Shown: positions 53,292 to 63,337 of the stretch, piece by piece
How positions within the stretch are numbered: position 1 is the stretch's first letter
Layout: each line of letters begins with the position of its first letter
Source of the DNA: Euzebyella saccharophila
Lineage (GTDB): Bacteria > Bacteroidota > Bacteroidia > Flavobacteriales > Flavobacteriaceae
NCBI RefSeq assembly: GCF_014855495.1
Contig: NZ_JACYFJ010000006.1
Coordinates: 62,001 to 126,000, forward strand
Direction of reading: 5' to 3'
DNA length: 64,000 nucleotides
Notes under the pieces: generated by a model
Told to the model about the DNA's origin: nothing
What the model saw: only the letters and a program-made list of their open reading frames with translations
The model's database searches: none
Translations under genes and position numbers: made by a program

Positions 53292-53924
53292 ATGAAAAGG
53301 GAGATTGAAATAAAGAATTGGAACAGGAAAGATCACTTTGAGTTTTTTTCTCAATTTGATGAACCCTTTTTTGGGGTTACGGTGCGTATCGATTGTACGG
53401 AAGCTTATGAGGAAAGTAAGAAATATGGATATTCTTTTTTTCTCTACTACCTGCATAAGGCGTTAATGGCGGCCAATGAAATAGCGTCTTTTAAATATAG
53501 GATATCCGAAGGGAAAGTTTTTGAATATGATTTTGTGAACGGATCACCTACCATCAATAGGGAGAACGGAACCTTTGGTTTTTCATACATTGAATATCAG
53601 GAAGATTTTAAGATGTTCTGTGAGGTAGCCCGTATAGAAATGGAACGAGTTAGAAACTCCACGGGCTTGATGCCGGCGGTTTCTGGTGAGAACGTAATTC
53701 ATTTTTCATCATTGCCATGGATAGATTTTACGTCCATATCACATGCTAGGCATTTTAAATTTATGGATAGCTGTCCTAAAATTTCATTCGGGAAGATGAC
53801 AGAAATGGATGGAAAGCGTACAATGCCAATATCTGTCCATGTACACCATGCCTTAATGGATGGATTGCATGTGGGCCAGTTCATTGAGCGGTTTCAAGAA
53901 ATGATGTCTGGAGTAAACGGATAA
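53292..53924 (+). CDS. type A chloramphenicol acetyltransferase family protein
   Basis: The 210-residue protein carries the CAT signature HHALMDGLHVGQF with catalytic His186 and structural Asp190, as well as YSFFLYYLHKALMAANEIAS and FSSLPWIDFTSISHARH. CAT enzymes O-acetylate chloramphenicol with acetyl-CoA as trimers. The active-site elements are intact, but many chromosomal CAT-like proteins in Bacteroidota have no proven resistance role, so substrate is uncertain. It stands between the two nutrient-uptake loci without an obvious partner. Confidence 0.9.
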   Translation: MKREIEIKNWNRKDHFEFFSQFDEPFFGVTVRIDCTEAYEESKKYGYSFFLYYLHKALMAANEIASFKYRISEGKVFEYDFVNGSPTINRENGTFGFSYIEYQEDFKMFCEVARIEMERVRNSTGLMPAVSGENVIHFSSLPWIDFTSISHARHFKFMDSCPKISFGKMTEMDGKRTMPISVHVHHALMDGLHVGQFIERFQEMMSGVNG

Positions 53925-54078
53925 TTGAAACATATGATTTACCTCGTACGCTGTGCTATCAGTCGTATATTTTGAATCACTTATCGAATTTAAAAAACGG
54001 TGTTTTCTCTCTTTTTTTAAAAGTGGTAACTTAACCCATCTGAACGAAACTAAACTATTCCGTTCTTATTGTTATTGC

Positions 54079-54252
54079 ATGAATACATTTACAAAGGGTG
54101 AGCTAAAAATGCTATTGGAAAACGAACCCATTAAATTGGTGGACAAAGTTTTTCTTTTGGCCAATGGAATGATCAAGGTATATGGGTATAGCAAGGAAAA
54201 AGCCTTTAGGCAATCGGTTCCTATTGCCAGGGAGTGGTTCGAGAAATTATAA
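54079..54252 (+). CDS. small conserved-looking hypothetical protein
   Basis: I start this at the ATG reading MNTFTKGELKMLLENEPIKL; the longer upstream frame has no protein-like composition. The 57-residue product (PIKLVDKVFLLANGMIKVYG, YSKEKAFRQSVPIAREWFEK) is helical with a hydrophobic core and looks like a real small protein of Bacteroidota. It ends 24 bp before the convergent cryptochrome gene. Function unknown. Confidence 0.6.
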   Translation: MNTFTKGELKMLLENEPIKLVDKVFLLANGMIKVYGYSKEKAFRQSVPIAREWFEKL

Positions 54253-54276
54253 TTGAAGGATGGACAAATTCCCCTT

Positions 54277-55587
54277 TTAGAATAAGCTGTTCTGGAGCCA
54301 TAATCTCTGAAATTTTCCCTGAGAGTCATATCGTTCCGCTTGTAGGGCAACATTGAACTTTCGGTCCCTAGGGTCGTTGCCCACTCCGGCTACATACATC
54401 CAATTGCCATAATTACTGTGTACATCGTAGTCCAAAAGCATGGCTTCAAAATAGGCTGCACCAATGCGCCAATCCAATAACATCTCCTTGGCAAAATAGC
54501 TGGCTACATTTTGCCTTCCGCGATTGCTCATCCACCCGGTATTTTTAATTTCCAGCATATTGGCATTGACGAAGGAAGATGAGGTCTCTCCATTGATCCA
54601 TTTGTTGACCAGTTTCAAATCCGTTTTCCATTCGTATTCCTTTACAAGAATTCCTTTTTGCTTAAAAATGACATTGCCATGTTTTAGGGAGATGTATTTA
54701 AAATAATCGCGCCAAATTAGTTCAAAAATCAACCAGTAGGTGGAGTCGTTTTTGACTACTTCTTTTTCGTATTGGTTTATTTTGTGGTAGACGGTTCTGG
54801 GAGATAAACTTCCGTTTGCCAACCAAGGTGAAAATTTGGAACTGTAGTCTGTACCTATGAGACCATTTCGGGTTTTTTTATAGACGGAAAGCTTTTTGCT
54901 TTCCCAAAAATAGTGGTCAAGTCTGTTCAAGGCTTCATTCTCTCCTCCTTGAAAAGGAAAAGCGGTTCTGGCATCGGTATTAAATGCTTCATAACCCAAT
55001 TCTTTTAAAGTAGGTATGGTTGTATGCTGATGAATCGTATTTTTCTTGGGCATTGCCTTAGGAATTGCACATACCTCTCTAACGGATGCCTTCTTTTCGC
55101 AAATTTTTCTGAACTGCGTAAAGATCTGTGGTATTCGATTGAACGAAAGGGGAATGTCTTCAGGATGAAATAAAAATTGATTGAAACTTTCTGTAAAAGT
55201 AACATTTGGTGCTACCGCATCTTTTACTTTTTTAAGGCGGTCCAATTCCTCTTGCGTCCATTCTTTTTGAAGAAACACTTCGGTTACCCCATATTCCTTT
55301 ACCAAGTGAGGGAAAACCTTTTTTGGGGTGTCGAAAAAGCTTAGAAGGCTAATATTCAGCTGAGCTAAATTTTGTTTTAGTTGGTGTACCGTTTCCAATA
55401 GGAACTTCGCCCTGAATTTTTCATTTTTTTTGAATCCAAAGGCGCTAATCTCAAACTGAGAGGGAATAAAAAAGTAGACTCCAATAACCCTATTTCCTTT
55501 GGCCATGGCCTTGGCTAAGGAAATTTGATCATGGGTGCGTAAGTCGTTTTGAAACCAAACTAAGCTTGTTTTCTGCTGGTCCTGCAT
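54277..55587 (-). CDS. DASH-type cryptochrome / photolyase
   Basis: The protein (about 436 residues) has the photolyase N-terminal domain ([20 protein letters not shown]) and the C-terminal FAD-binding domain ([114 protein letters not shown]). DASH enzymes repair cyclobutane dimers, chiefly in single-stranded or loop DNA. I prefer the ATG at 55587 to the upstream TTG. It overlaps the DUF2256 gene by 28 bp, and pairing of these two genes is common in marine bacteria. Confidence 0.95.
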   Translation of the reverse strand: MQDQQKTSLVWFQNDLRTHDQISLAKAMAKGNRVIGVYFFIPSQFEISAFGFKKNEKFRAKFLLETVHQLKQNLAQLNISLLSFFDTPKKVFPHLVKEYGVTEVFLQKEWTQEELDRLKKVKDAVAPNVTFTESFNQFLFHPEDIPLSFNRIPQIFTQFRKICEKKASVREVCAIPKAMPKKNTIHQHTTIPTLKELGYEAFNTDARTAFPFQGGENEALNRLDHYFWESKKLSVYKKTRNGLIGTDYSSKFSPWLANGSLSPRTVYHKINQYEKEVVKNDSTYWLIFELIWRDYFKYISLKHGNVIFKQKGILVKEYEWKTDLKLVNKWINGETSSSFVNANMLEIKNTGWMSNRGRQNVASYFAKEMLLDWRIGAAYFEAMLLDYDVHSNYGNWMYVAGVGNDPRDRKFNVALQAERYDSQGKFQRLWLQNSLF

Positions 55588-55700
55588 TTGTGACTGCAAT
55601 ATTTAATGTTGTCCCAATCCTTCTCCCATTTTTTCCGCCAGGTAAAAGGCCGGTCACAAATTGGACAAAGTTTTGTAGGCAAGTGTAATTTCTTATGCAC
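55560..55700 (-). CDS. DUF2256 zinc-ribbon-like small protein
   Basis: This 46-residue gene begins at a GTG (55698-55700) and reads [20 protein letters not shown] followed by [19 protein letters not shown] and RTSRKQA. The two pairs of cysteines (CPIC and CSHKC) and the [10 protein letters not shown] core are the signature of DUF2256, a short putative metal-binding protein often found beside cryptochrome/photolyase genes. Its start overlaps the end of the AarF-like gene by 8 bp and its 3' end overlaps the cryptochrome start by 28 bp, so translation is likely coupled. Function is unknown, possibly related to photolyase maturation or redox. Confidence 0.88.
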   Translation of the reverse strand: MHKKLHLPTKLCPICDRPFTWRKKWEKDWDNIKYCSHKCRTSRKQA

Positions 55701-57030
55701 TTATACTAAGGTTTTTTTCTTTTGGTAGGTATTTATGAAAATTAGTTACCTCAATTTTTGCCTTTAGGTCATGCAAAAGATTATATAGCCCAAAAAAAGT
55801 TCTGTTCATATAGAGAAAGTGACGAGACCCTCTATTTCCATTCATTTTTCTCAATTGTGTATCATTTTGGAACTGCTCGCTAAGCGAAGCTATTTCGGTC
55901 CAAAAATGTTCATCGGAAAAATCAAAAACTGCGCTGTTGAACGGTCTGGTAAACAGACTGAGCATCTGATGGAATATTTTGGAGAAAAATGCCCGCTCTT
56001 CTGGAGAATCTGTGGGCAATAGAATTTCAAGTTCCATCATTTTTTCTTGAAAGATGTCCGGATTATTGATATTCTCTTTTTTGGCCAACTCAAAATAGGG
56101 ATTGTAAAAGTCGTCCGGTATTTGTTTGATGCAACCAAAGTCAATGGCAATTAATTCGCCCTGCCCATTCACTAAAAAATTCCCCGGATGTGGATCTGCG
56201 TGAACGCTTCGTAGCCCGTGGATTTGAAACATATAAAAATCCCAAAGGGCCTGGCCAATTTTATTTCCCTCGGTTCTATTAAAATCCGTTTTGGTGTACT
56301 CCGCAAGGTGAATACCCTTCATCCAATCCATGGTCAAAATTCTTTGGTTGGATAGTTCTGGATAGTAATTGGGAAATTTAAGGTTGGGCAGGTGCTTACA
56401 GGCTTTGGTAATAGCCTTACTTTGCTCCAATTCAAGTTCGTAATTGGTTTCTTCCAGTAATTTTCCCTCTACCTCTTTAAAATATTTTTCACTATCCTTA
56501 CCCTTAAGATTGAACATTTTAATGGCAATAGGTTTAACCAAGCCCAAATCAGATGAAATACTATCTGCCACCCCGGGATATTGGATTTTGACCGCTAACT
56601 CCTTACCGCTTTTTTTCGCCCTATGAACTTGACCAATACTAGCGGCATTTACGGATTCTGAGGTAAATTCATCAAACAATTCTTCCGGATATTTTCCGAA
56701 ACTCTTTTTGAAAGTTTTCCGTACCAAGGGAGCTGATAGTGGCGGAACGGAAAATTGGGCCAATGAAAATTTTTCTACATATGCTTGGGGAAGAATACTT
56801 TTTTCCATGCTCAGCATTTGGGCAACCTTAAGCGCACTACCCTTTAGTTGCTTTAAGCCGTCATAAATATCTTTGGCATTTTCCTGATCTAATTGCTCTC
56901 TGGCACCTTCGTTGGCCGTTAATTTGTTACCATAATATTTGAGGTAATTCACACCAATTTTGGCACCAGTGCCCACCAATTTACTGGCGCGCTCTAATTT
57001 ACCTGTAGGTATACTATCTAATGTTTTCAT
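55693..57030 (-). CDS. AarF/ABC1/UbiB family kinase-like protein
   Basis: The 445-residue protein shows the UbiB/ABC1 family motifs: [19 protein letters not shown] (the KxGQ-like helix, here KVAQ), [20 protein letters not shown] with Ala-rich nucleotide loop, [18 protein letters not shown]-type Glu motif, and [20 protein letters not shown] and [11 protein letters not shown] as catalytic loop and metal site. Relatives support ubiquinone or other isoprenoid quinone synthesis and lipid functions. No ubiquinone genes are nearby; a role with menaquinone or lipids is inference. It starts directly after the TetR gene stop in the same operon. Confidence 0.9.
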   Translation of the reverse strand: MKTLDSIPTGKLERASKLVGTGAKIGVNYLKYYGNKLTANEGAREQLDQENAKDIYDGLKQLKGSALKVAQMLSMEKSILPQAYVEKFSLAQFSVPPLSAPLVRKTFKKSFGKYPEELFDEFTSESVNAASIGQVHRAKKSGKELAVKIQYPGVADSISSDLGLVKPIAIKMFNLKGKDSEKYFKEVEGKLLEETNYELELEQSKAITKACKHLPNLKFPNYYPELSNQRILTMDWMKGIHLAEYTKTDFNRTEGNKIGQALWDFYMFQIHGLRSVHADPHPGNFLVNGQGELIAIDFGCIKQIPDDFYNPYFELAKKENINNPDIFQEKMMELEILLPTDSPEERAFFSKIFHQMLSLFTRPFNSAVFDFSDEHFWTEIASLSEQFQNDTQLRKMNGNRGSRHFLYMNRTFFGLYNLLHDLKAKIEVTNFHKYLPKEKNLSISA

Positions 57031-57681
57031 CTAGGCCATTTGCTCCTTCCAAAGGAATTTTCCAAAATCTACAATACTCTCTAGAGGAGTGTTATCAAAA
57101 ACGTCAAAAGCTGTATTCACTGATTTTTCAATGGCAGCATCCGTTTTTTCAAAGGCAGGGGAATCATCCTTGACCCAAAACCGTAAAAGAAACATAAATT
57201 GAAACCAAGCGGCCTCCGAAAATACGCCTTTGGGTTGTTTAAGTATTTTTAAATTCTTCTGTTCATTGCCATTTTCAACTAATTGGGCCGTAAACTCCTT
57301 AAAATGTTTTCTTAGCCCTTTCAGTTGCTCCAAATTTTTGAGCATCATATCATGTTCATTAAGAACAAAAAGAACGTAGCTCCTGTTAAGTGTGAGCATT
57401 TCAAACATAGTGAAGTAGTAGGAGAGAAGCTTGTTCTTATTGGTGTAGTTCTCGAAATCTTTGTTTTTGTGCAAGAGGGAAATGGTTTGTGTGTGAAAAG
57501 CTTTCCAAATCCCCTTTTTTAAAGTATCAAAAGAGCCAAAGAACCTGTAAAATTCCTCCTCCTTTATTTTTTCTTCCTTACAAAACTTGTAAATGGAACT
57601 GGGAAAGTGTTCGTTTTCCAATACATAGTTCATGTACTTACCAATTAAGCCTTGTTCCGTAAGCTCCTTTTTTGTGGCCAT
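57031..57681 (-). CDS. TetR-family transcriptional regulator
   Basis: The 216-residue protein has an N-terminal helix-turn-helix region with the spacing typical of TetR regulators (EQGLIGKYMNYVLENEHFPS, SIYKFCKEEKIKEEEFYRFF, GSFDTLKKGIWKAFHTQT), followed by a helical ligand/dimer domain (LLSYYFTMFEMLTLNRSYVL, VFSEAAWFQFMFLLRFWVKD). It is the first gene of the TetR-AarF-DUF2256-cryptochrome operon, with its stop adjacent to the AarF start, and likely represses the operon through the TTTAAC half-sites upstream. The effector is unknown. Confidence 0.88.
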   Translation of the reverse strand: MATKKELTEQGLIGKYMNYVLENEHFPSSIYKFCKEEKIKEEEFYRFFGSFDTLKKGIWKAFHTQTISLLHKNKDFENYTNKNKLLSYYFTMFEMLTLNRSYVLFVLNEHDMMLKNLEQLKGLRKHFKEFTAQLVENGNEQKNLKILKQPKGVFSEAAWFQFMFLLRFWVKDDSPAFEKTDAAIEKSVNTAFDVFDNTPLESIVDFGKFLWKEQMA

Positions 57682-57699
57682 ATCTTTTTCTTTAGATAG

Positions 57700-57756
57700 G
57701 TTAAATTTACAAAACGTTTAACTATTTGTGTAATACATTAGACAAATTTAACTATT
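57700..57756. promoter_or_regulatory. candidate TetR operator sites
   Basis: The dyad GTTAAA-N11-TTTAAC spans 57700-57722, and the direct repeat TTTAACTATT occurs at 57717-57726 and again at 57747-57756, 30 bp (about three DNA turns) apart. They lie 19-75 bp upstream of the TetR start, where an autoregulatory operator is expected. No perfect promoter box is visible. Confidence 0.4.
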
Positions 57757-57965
57757 AAGGATATCCTTTTTTTGGATGGAGTTAAAATAGAAGGAGGGGT
57801 AAGGGTCAACTACTAGCGAAAGGAGCAGCATAGTACAGGATACTTAAAATATTTGTATTTTTTATAATTGATAAGTGTAAACTTTACGTTAAATTGAGGT
57901 TCTATCATTGAAATAATAGCCAATGAATCTTTTATGAAAGGTCATTTGTTCATAATGATTTTTCG

Positions 57966-58553
57966 ATGATATACAGTGTATGTAAGTATATGATGCTCAG
58001 GATTGTTGATTTAGAACACGAAGAAAATAACATAGGGAGGCAAGCGACTTTTAAGAACTTGTTTGATCTGTACTATGGGGATTTGGTAAACTATGCTAAT
58101 TCTTACTTGTATGATATGTCTCAAAGTGAAGATGTTGTTCAGGATGTTTTTGTGAAACTATGGACAAAATCAACCGTATATCAAATAAAGAAAAATAAAA
58201 AATCCTATTTGTACGCAATGGTCCGTAACAGCTGTTTGAACCATCTAAAAAAGTACCATATTACGGATTACTCCAAAGTTTTAGAAGAATCTCATCCTAT
58301 TATCAGTCCAAGGATTTTTATGGAGGAAGAAAGTTCAAAAGACGTTGCATTGGAGCAGGTACATGCAATCATGAATGAGCTGCCCCAAAAAATGCGTGCT
58401 ATTGTTGAACTGCGTTTTATCAATCAATATCGGTATAAAGAGATTGCCGAAGAACTTAACCTTTCGGTCAACACCGTAAAAACCCAACTACAAAGGGCAA
58501 AAGCTAAATTCTCTGAAGTAGTACTTGCCATTCTGTTACTTTTTGGCCTTTAA
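57966..58553 (+). CDS. ECF-type sigma-70 factor
   Basis: The 195-residue sigma factor has region 2 (FKNLFDLYYGDLVNYANSYL, SEDVVQDVFVKLWTKSTVYQ, KSYLYAMVRNSCLNHLKKYH) and region 4 (LPQKMRAIVELRFINQYRYK, EIAEELNLSVNTVKTQLQRA). In-frame Met codons at residues 9 and 10 are alternative starts. It begins the plus-strand FecR-SusC-SusD set and should be released from the FecR protein when the receptor is occupied. It lies in a 284-bp divergent gap with the TetR gene. Confidence 0.94.
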   Translation: MIYSVCKYMMLRIVDLEHEENNIGRQATFKNLFDLYYGDLVNYANSYLYDMSQSEDVVQDVFVKLWTKSTVYQIKKNKKSYLYAMVRNSCLNHLKKYHITDYSKVLEESHPIISPRIFMEEESSKDVALEQVHAIMNELPQKMRAIVELRFINQYRYKEIAEELNLSVNTVKTQLQRAKAKFSEVVLAILLLFGL

Positions 58554-58661
58554 TTTTGTGGGAAACAAATTTATGAGGTTAAGAAATTAAAAAAAGTTTA
58601 AAAATTTGTCACCCATTTTGTGAAGTTGATTGTCCTATAAGAAAGTATTAGCTGTTCTTAT

Positions 58662-59804
58662 ATGGAATTTGAGCTTATTATCAAGAAAATCAACAACACC
58701 TTAACAGAAGCTGAAGCGCAAGTTTTTAAGGATTGGTACGCAGCTTCCAAAGAGCACCGCGCTTATTTCCATCGTGTGGAGCGGGATTATGCTCAAAACC
58801 CAAAGGAGGTTGATATTGAAACTGCCTGGACAAAACTTTCAACCCGAATTTCTCCTGGAAAGCCCCGTTTCTTCTTCTTAAAATATGCTGCCATTTTTTT
58901 GGTGTTAATCTCTGTAACGGCTTCCTTATACTATTTTCAGGCTACTAATATTGAGAAGGATGGTGTGCCCAAGATAGTATCCAAAACAAGCATAACCACA
59001 ATTCAACCCGGTAGTGATAAAGCGGTGTTGACATTGGAAGATGGCTCAGAGGTGGTTTTGGAAAAAGGAAATGATTTTAAATCTGCCAATGCTTCCAGTG
59101 ATGGAGAGCAACTTGTTTATGGCTCTACAGTGAAAAATGCTGCAGTAGAGATTCAGAACAATACCTTGAATATTCCTAGGGGAGGTCAGTTTTTTGTTGT
59201 TCTTGCAGATGGCACCAAAGTTTGGATGAACGCCGAAACCAAACTAAAATATCCCGTGTCCTTTATAGATGGTGAAACTAGAGCGGTAGAGCTGGTACAT
59301 GGAGAGGCCTATTTTGAAGTGTCGCCCAGTGAATTGCATAAAGGGGCAAGGTTTGTGGTGCGTACCGGTAATCATGATGTGGAGGTTTTTGGAACACAGT
59401 TCAACGTAAAAGCATATGCAGATGAAAAAGAGGTAACCACCACTTTGGTTGAAGGAAAGGTGACGGTAACTGTAGGGGAGACTTCTAAAAAATTACAGCC
59501 CGGTAGACAATCGGCTTATTCAAAGGAGACCGAGGAGGTGCAAGTTTCTAAGGTTGATGTGTTCAATGAAATTTCTTGGAAAAACGGATTTTTTAGTTTT
59601 AAGGATATGCCATTGGAAGAAATCATGAAGGTACTTTCTAGATGGTATGATTTTCAAATAACCTTTGACAACAGAGATGTGGGCAAAATAACCTTTAATG
59701 GTGTTTTTAGGAGGGTAGAGCGTATAGAGGAGATTCTGAATATAATTGAGGCAACCAATGAAGTCACTTATAAAATCAACCAAAATTCAATAACTATGAA
59801 ATAA
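58662..59804 (+). CDS. FecR-family anti-sigma factor
   Basis: The 380-residue protein has a sigma-binding N-terminus (MEFELIIKKINNTLTEAEAQ, FKDWYAASKEHRAYFHRVER), a membrane segment at about 71-90 (FFFLKYAAIFLVLISVTASL), the FecR periplasmic domain (LTLEDGSEVVLEKGNDFK, LADGTKVWMNAETKLKYPVS, GEAYFEVSPSELHKGARFVV, VFGTQFNVKAYADEKEVTTT) and a C-terminal secretin-like STN-interacting region (FFSFKDMPLEEIMKVLSRWY, DFQITF). It links receptor occupancy to the sigma factor encoded upstream. It is longer than the first-locus FecR. Confidence 0.94.
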   Translation: MEFELIIKKINNTLTEAEAQVFKDWYAASKEHRAYFHRVERDYAQNPKEVDIETAWTKLSTRISPGKPRFFFLKYAAIFLVLISVTASLYYFQATNIEKDGVPKIVSKTSITTIQPGSDKAVLTLEDGSEVVLEKGNDFKSANASSDGEQLVYGSTVKNAAVEIQNNTLNIPRGGQFFVVLADGTKVWMNAETKLKYPVSFIDGETRAVELVHGEAYFEVSPSELHKGARFVVRTGNHDVEVFGTQFNVKAYADEKEVTTTLVEGKVTVTVGETSKKLQPGRQSAYSKETEEVQVSKVDVFNEISWKNGFFSFKDMPLEEIMKVLSRWYDFQITFDNRDVGKITFNGVFRRVERIEEILNIIEATNEVTYKINQNSITMK

Positions 59805-59898
59805 ACAAATTGAAAAAAAGGGACGGAGTCTAGATCGGACAAATTTAAACCTCCATCCCCTAACTAATTGATTAAAACTTTAACCAATACTCAAATTT

Positions 59899-62800
59899 AT
59901 GAAAACTACAACACTCGGGGGCAATTTTCGCCTTTTGACCAGGCCCCTGTTATTATTTATGAAAATCTACATTTTATTATTTACGCTTGTTTCGTTCGGC
60001 TTAGGCTCTGAAAAAGGCTTCTCCCAAAATGAAAGAATTAGGTTTGATTCCCATGTTTCCCTTACCGTAGAGGAGATATTGGATGAGATAAAAAAACAGA
60101 CAAATTATAATTTTATTTACCGATCAGACCTGTTTGCCAATAGTCCAAAAATGGTGGTCAACAAGGGCAGGGTTAAGGTTGGGGAACTATTGGAGCGATG
60201 CGCAGAAACCTCAGATTTTGAGTATAGTTTTACTGAAAATAACGCTATTGTATTAAGAAAAAGCCCTCCCCAAGCAAAAGAGGTGGTTCAGTATTCCGTT
60301 TCAGGTACTGTATTGGATAATGACAATATTCCTTTATCTGGAGCCAATATTGTGGAACAAGGAACTGCTAATGGAGTTACAGCTGATTTTGATGGTAACT
60401 TTCAATTAAACGTAGCTGATGAAAATGCCATTTTAGAGGTGTCCTATATTGGATATGCCACTAAGAACATTTCCGTTAACGGACAAACGGATATTCAGAT
60501 TATTTTGGAAGCGAGTGCAGCCGGTCTAGAAGAGGTGGTAGTCGTAGGCTACGGGACAGCAAGAAAAAAAGATATTACCGGTTCGGTCATTTCCAAAAAC
60601 TTGGAAGATTCACCAGAATCTAAATTGCCTACCACAAACGTTTTACAGAATTTAAGAGGTATGTCTGGAGTGAACGTAGGAATACAGAACTCCCCGGGTA
60701 CCAACCCAAGTTTAATTGTACGTGGGCAAAACTCCATCAATGGTTCCAATGCACCCTTAATTATTTTAGATGGGATAGTGTACCTAGGTAACTTGACCAA
60801 CATTAACCCACAGGATATTTCTAAAATTGATGTTTTAAAAGACGCATCCGCCACTGCGGTTTATGGATCAAGGGCTGCCAATGGGGTTATTGTTATAACC
60901 ACAAAAAAAGGTAAAATTGGTAAACCAAAGATTACGTATGCTACTTCCTTTGGTTTTAATAGGTGGGGCAATAAGTTCAATCTAATGGAAACCGATCAAT
61001 GGCTTGAGAAATTTGCGGACCAACGAGAATTGGACTCCACCGGTGATGTTGTTTTTGATGATCTAACGCCTACAGAGAATTTAAGACAGGGCGTAAATAC
61101 AGATTGGCTAGACCTCATTTCACGTCAAGGCTTCTTCCAAGACCATCAGATTGATGTTTCAGGTAGTTCGGATAAAATCAATTACTATTTTTCTGGAGGC
61201 TATAATGAATCGGAAGGGGTTATTATTGGTGATGAATTCAATAGGATTTCCATAAGTTCCAAACTTGATGCCGATATTACTGATTGGCTAAAAGTTGGTG
61301 TAAGTGGGAGTTATAACAGAACCGATTATTCCGGGATTCAAGCCAATGTTTTTGATGCCATTACCATGGGACCATTGGGTTATCCTTACAGATATGAAGG
61401 TATGCCTTACGATGTAAGTTCCAACTCCGAAACCTTATTGGAGAGATGGCCGTTAGGACAGTCCAAACAAAGTCCATTATGGGGTACCGATGGAACTGTG
61501 GACGATGTAGACGAAAGAAACTTCTTTAGGTTTGCAGGATACGCCAATGTGGAGATTCCTCAAATAAAAGGGCTTTCATATAAGATCAACTATGCCGCTT
61601 ATACGGAAGACAGAACCCAAGACCGTTTCTATCATGAGGATTACTACATTCCCGAAGTAGCCACTAACTTTTATATCGAGAGATATGAGGATGCCGAAAT
61701 TCAAAAACTATTGGCCCAAGCCAATGGTTATAATTATAAAAGGGTTGATTTTAATTATGTCTTCGATAATATCATAAACTACAATAGAAGGTTTGGAGAT
61801 CACTATTTGGGGGCTACGCTCGTAGCCACAAGGGATTTTACTTCTATCAAGGATAATCGTGTTAGTGGAAATGATTTTTCTGCTGCAGGAAGTACTAGTT
61901 TAGGAGTAGATGGTTTACAAAAGTCCAATAATATTATTTATTCAAAGAACATTACAGAAAGAGCGAATGTAGGTTATCTGGCAAGGTTAAATTACGCATT
62001 TAAGGATCGATATAATCTAACTGGCTCCGTAAGAAGGGATGGGGCATCTGTATTTGGAGCAAATAGAAAGTGGGGTACTTTTTCATCCCTAGGGGTTGCT
62101 TGGACCGTATCCGAAGAAAATTTCTTAAAAGGAAATGAAACGCTCAATTATTTGAAACTTAAAGCTTCCTACGGTCAAAATGGAAACCAGGGTGTAGGTC
62201 CCTATTCAACACTTAGTGCTGCTATTAGCGGACAAGATGGAGGAATCCGGTATGAGTTTGGTGACAATCCTTCCCAAGTATTGTATGGAATCGCCGTGCA
62301 AAATTTAGCTAACTCAGAATTGGGGTGGGAAAAAACCACCTCTTTTAATGGAGGGTTTTCATCAGCTTGGTTCAACAATAGGGCGTTTCTGGATTTGGAT
62401 TTTTATTTCTCAAAGACTACAGATCAGATATTTACTAGAAATATCCCAATCATGACGGGTTTCTCGTCCATTATAACAAGTTTAGGACAAGTTGACAACA
62501 GAGGGATTGAAATCAATTTAAGAACTATCAACATAGATAAGGAAAATCTAAGTTGGCAATCGGACTTTTCATTCTGGCAAAATAGAAATATTGTTCAAAG
62601 TCTTTATGGAGATGACAATGATGGTGATGGCGTAGAAGATGATGACGTAGCCAATAGTTTATTCATAGGAGAGTCATTAGGCGCCATCTACGGATACGAG
62701 TACGTGGGTGTTGTACAGGAAGATGATACGGCTTATATAGAAAATAACAGTGCTGTACCTGGGGATCCAATGTTTCGTGATCTAAATGGGGACGGGGTTA

Positions 62801-63318
62801 TAGATGCGGATAATGACAGAACCATTTTGGGTTTCAGAAAACCCAACTTTCGCATGAATTTTTCCAATACCCTAACTTATAAGAACTTCACTTTATATGC
62901 TCTTCTTACCGGGGTTTTCGGTGGAGGAAAAGACAATTTCTATGTTCGTGAGAATCCGTTCAGAAATTCCTTTAGAAGTAGATTTGACACCAATGAAGTA
63001 GTTCATGATTGGTGGACCCCTGAAAATCAAAGCGAGGAATATTTGCGATCCAATTATGTGGGAAATAGATACTTGGGACTCCAGTCCAGAGGTTTTGTAA
63101 GAATACAGGATGTTTCGCTATCCTATGCCATGCCACAAACCGTTTTGGATAATTTGGGCGTAAGCAACCTCGAAATTTTTGCAGGTGCCAAAAACCTATA
63201 TGTGTTTACGGATTGGTTTGGTGGGGGAGACCCAGAATTTGAAAATGGGATAAGGCCGTTTGATAACATTAACCCTGTACCTACCACCATTACCCTTGGT
63301 GTAAAAACTAGTTTCTAA
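59899..63318 (+). CDS. SusC/RagA TonB-dependent receptor with STN domain
   Basis: The 1139-residue receptor has a signal region (about 20-43, KIYILLFTLVSFGLGSEKGF), an STN domain (about 50-110, LTVEEILDEIKKQTNYNFIY), a regulatory beta domain (about 130-210, TVLDNDNIPLSGANIVEQGT), a TonB box-like EEVVVVGYGTARKKDITGSV and a plug with NAPLIILDGIVYLGN, followed by a barrel ending in VKTSF. The STN domain fits control through the upstream FecR/sigma pair. It imports an unknown ligand with the SusD protein encoded 19 bp downstream. Locus 1 has the same gene order but the protein differs in the plug and barrel. Confidence 0.95.
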   Translation: MKTTTLGGNFRLLTRPLLLFMKIYILLFTLVSFGLGSEKGFSQNERIRFDSHVSLTVEEILDEIKKQTNYNFIYRSDLFANSPKMVVNKGRVKVGELLERCAETSDFEYSFTENNAIVLRKSPPQAKEVVQYSVSGTVLDNDNIPLSGANIVEQGTANGVTADFDGNFQLNVADENAILEVSYIGYATKNISVNGQTDIQIILEASAAGLEEVVVVGYGTARKKDITGSVISKNLEDSPESKLPTTNVLQNLRGMSGVNVGIQNSPGTNPSLIVRGQNSINGSNAPLIILDGIVYLGNLTNINPQDISKIDVLKDASATAVYGSRAANGVIVITTKKGKIGKPKITYATSFGFNRWGNKFNLMETDQWLEKFADQRELDSTGDVVFDDLTPTENLRQGVNTDWLDLISRQGFFQDHQIDVSGSSDKINYYFSGGYNESEGVIIGDEFNRISISSKLDADITDWLKVGVSGSYNRTDYSGIQANVFDAITMGPLGYPYRYEGMPYDVSSNSETLLERWPLGQSKQSPLWGTDGTVDDVDERNFFRFAGYANVEIPQIKGLSYKINYAAYTEDRTQDRFYHEDYYIPEVATNFYIERYEDAEIQKLLAQANGYNYKRVDFNYVFDNIINYNRRFGDHYLGATLVATRDFTSIKDNRVSGNDFSAAGSTSLGVDGLQKSNNIIYSKNITERANVGYLARLNYAFKDRYNLTGSVRRDGASVFGANRKWGTFSSLGVAWTVSEENFLKGNETLNYLKLKASYGQNGNQGVGPYSTLSAAISGQDGGIRYEFGDNPSQVLYGIAVQNLANSELGWEKTTSFNGGFSSAWFNNRAFLDLDFYFSKTTDQIFTRNIPIMTGFSSIITSLGQVDNRGIEINLRTINIDKENLSWQSDFSFWQNRNIVQSLYGDDNDGDGVEDDDVANSLFIGESLGAIYGYEYVGVVQEDDTAYIENNSAVPGDPMFRDLNGDGVIDADNDRTILGFRKPNFRMNFSNTLTYKNFTLYALLTGVFGGGKDNFYVRENPFRNSFRSRFDTNEVVHDWWTPENQSEEYLRSNYVGNRYLGLQSRGFVRIQDVSLSYAMPQTVLDNLGVSNLEIFAGAKNLYVFTDWFGGGDPEFENGIRPFDNINPVPTTITLGVKTSF

Positions 63319-63337
63319 AACAATAAAAGATATAAAG

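Noticed and set aside
53953-54078. N-terminal extension of the small protein at 54079
   Set aside because: The first 42 residues have erratic composition and follow a more likely internal ATG; only the last 57 residues look protein-like.
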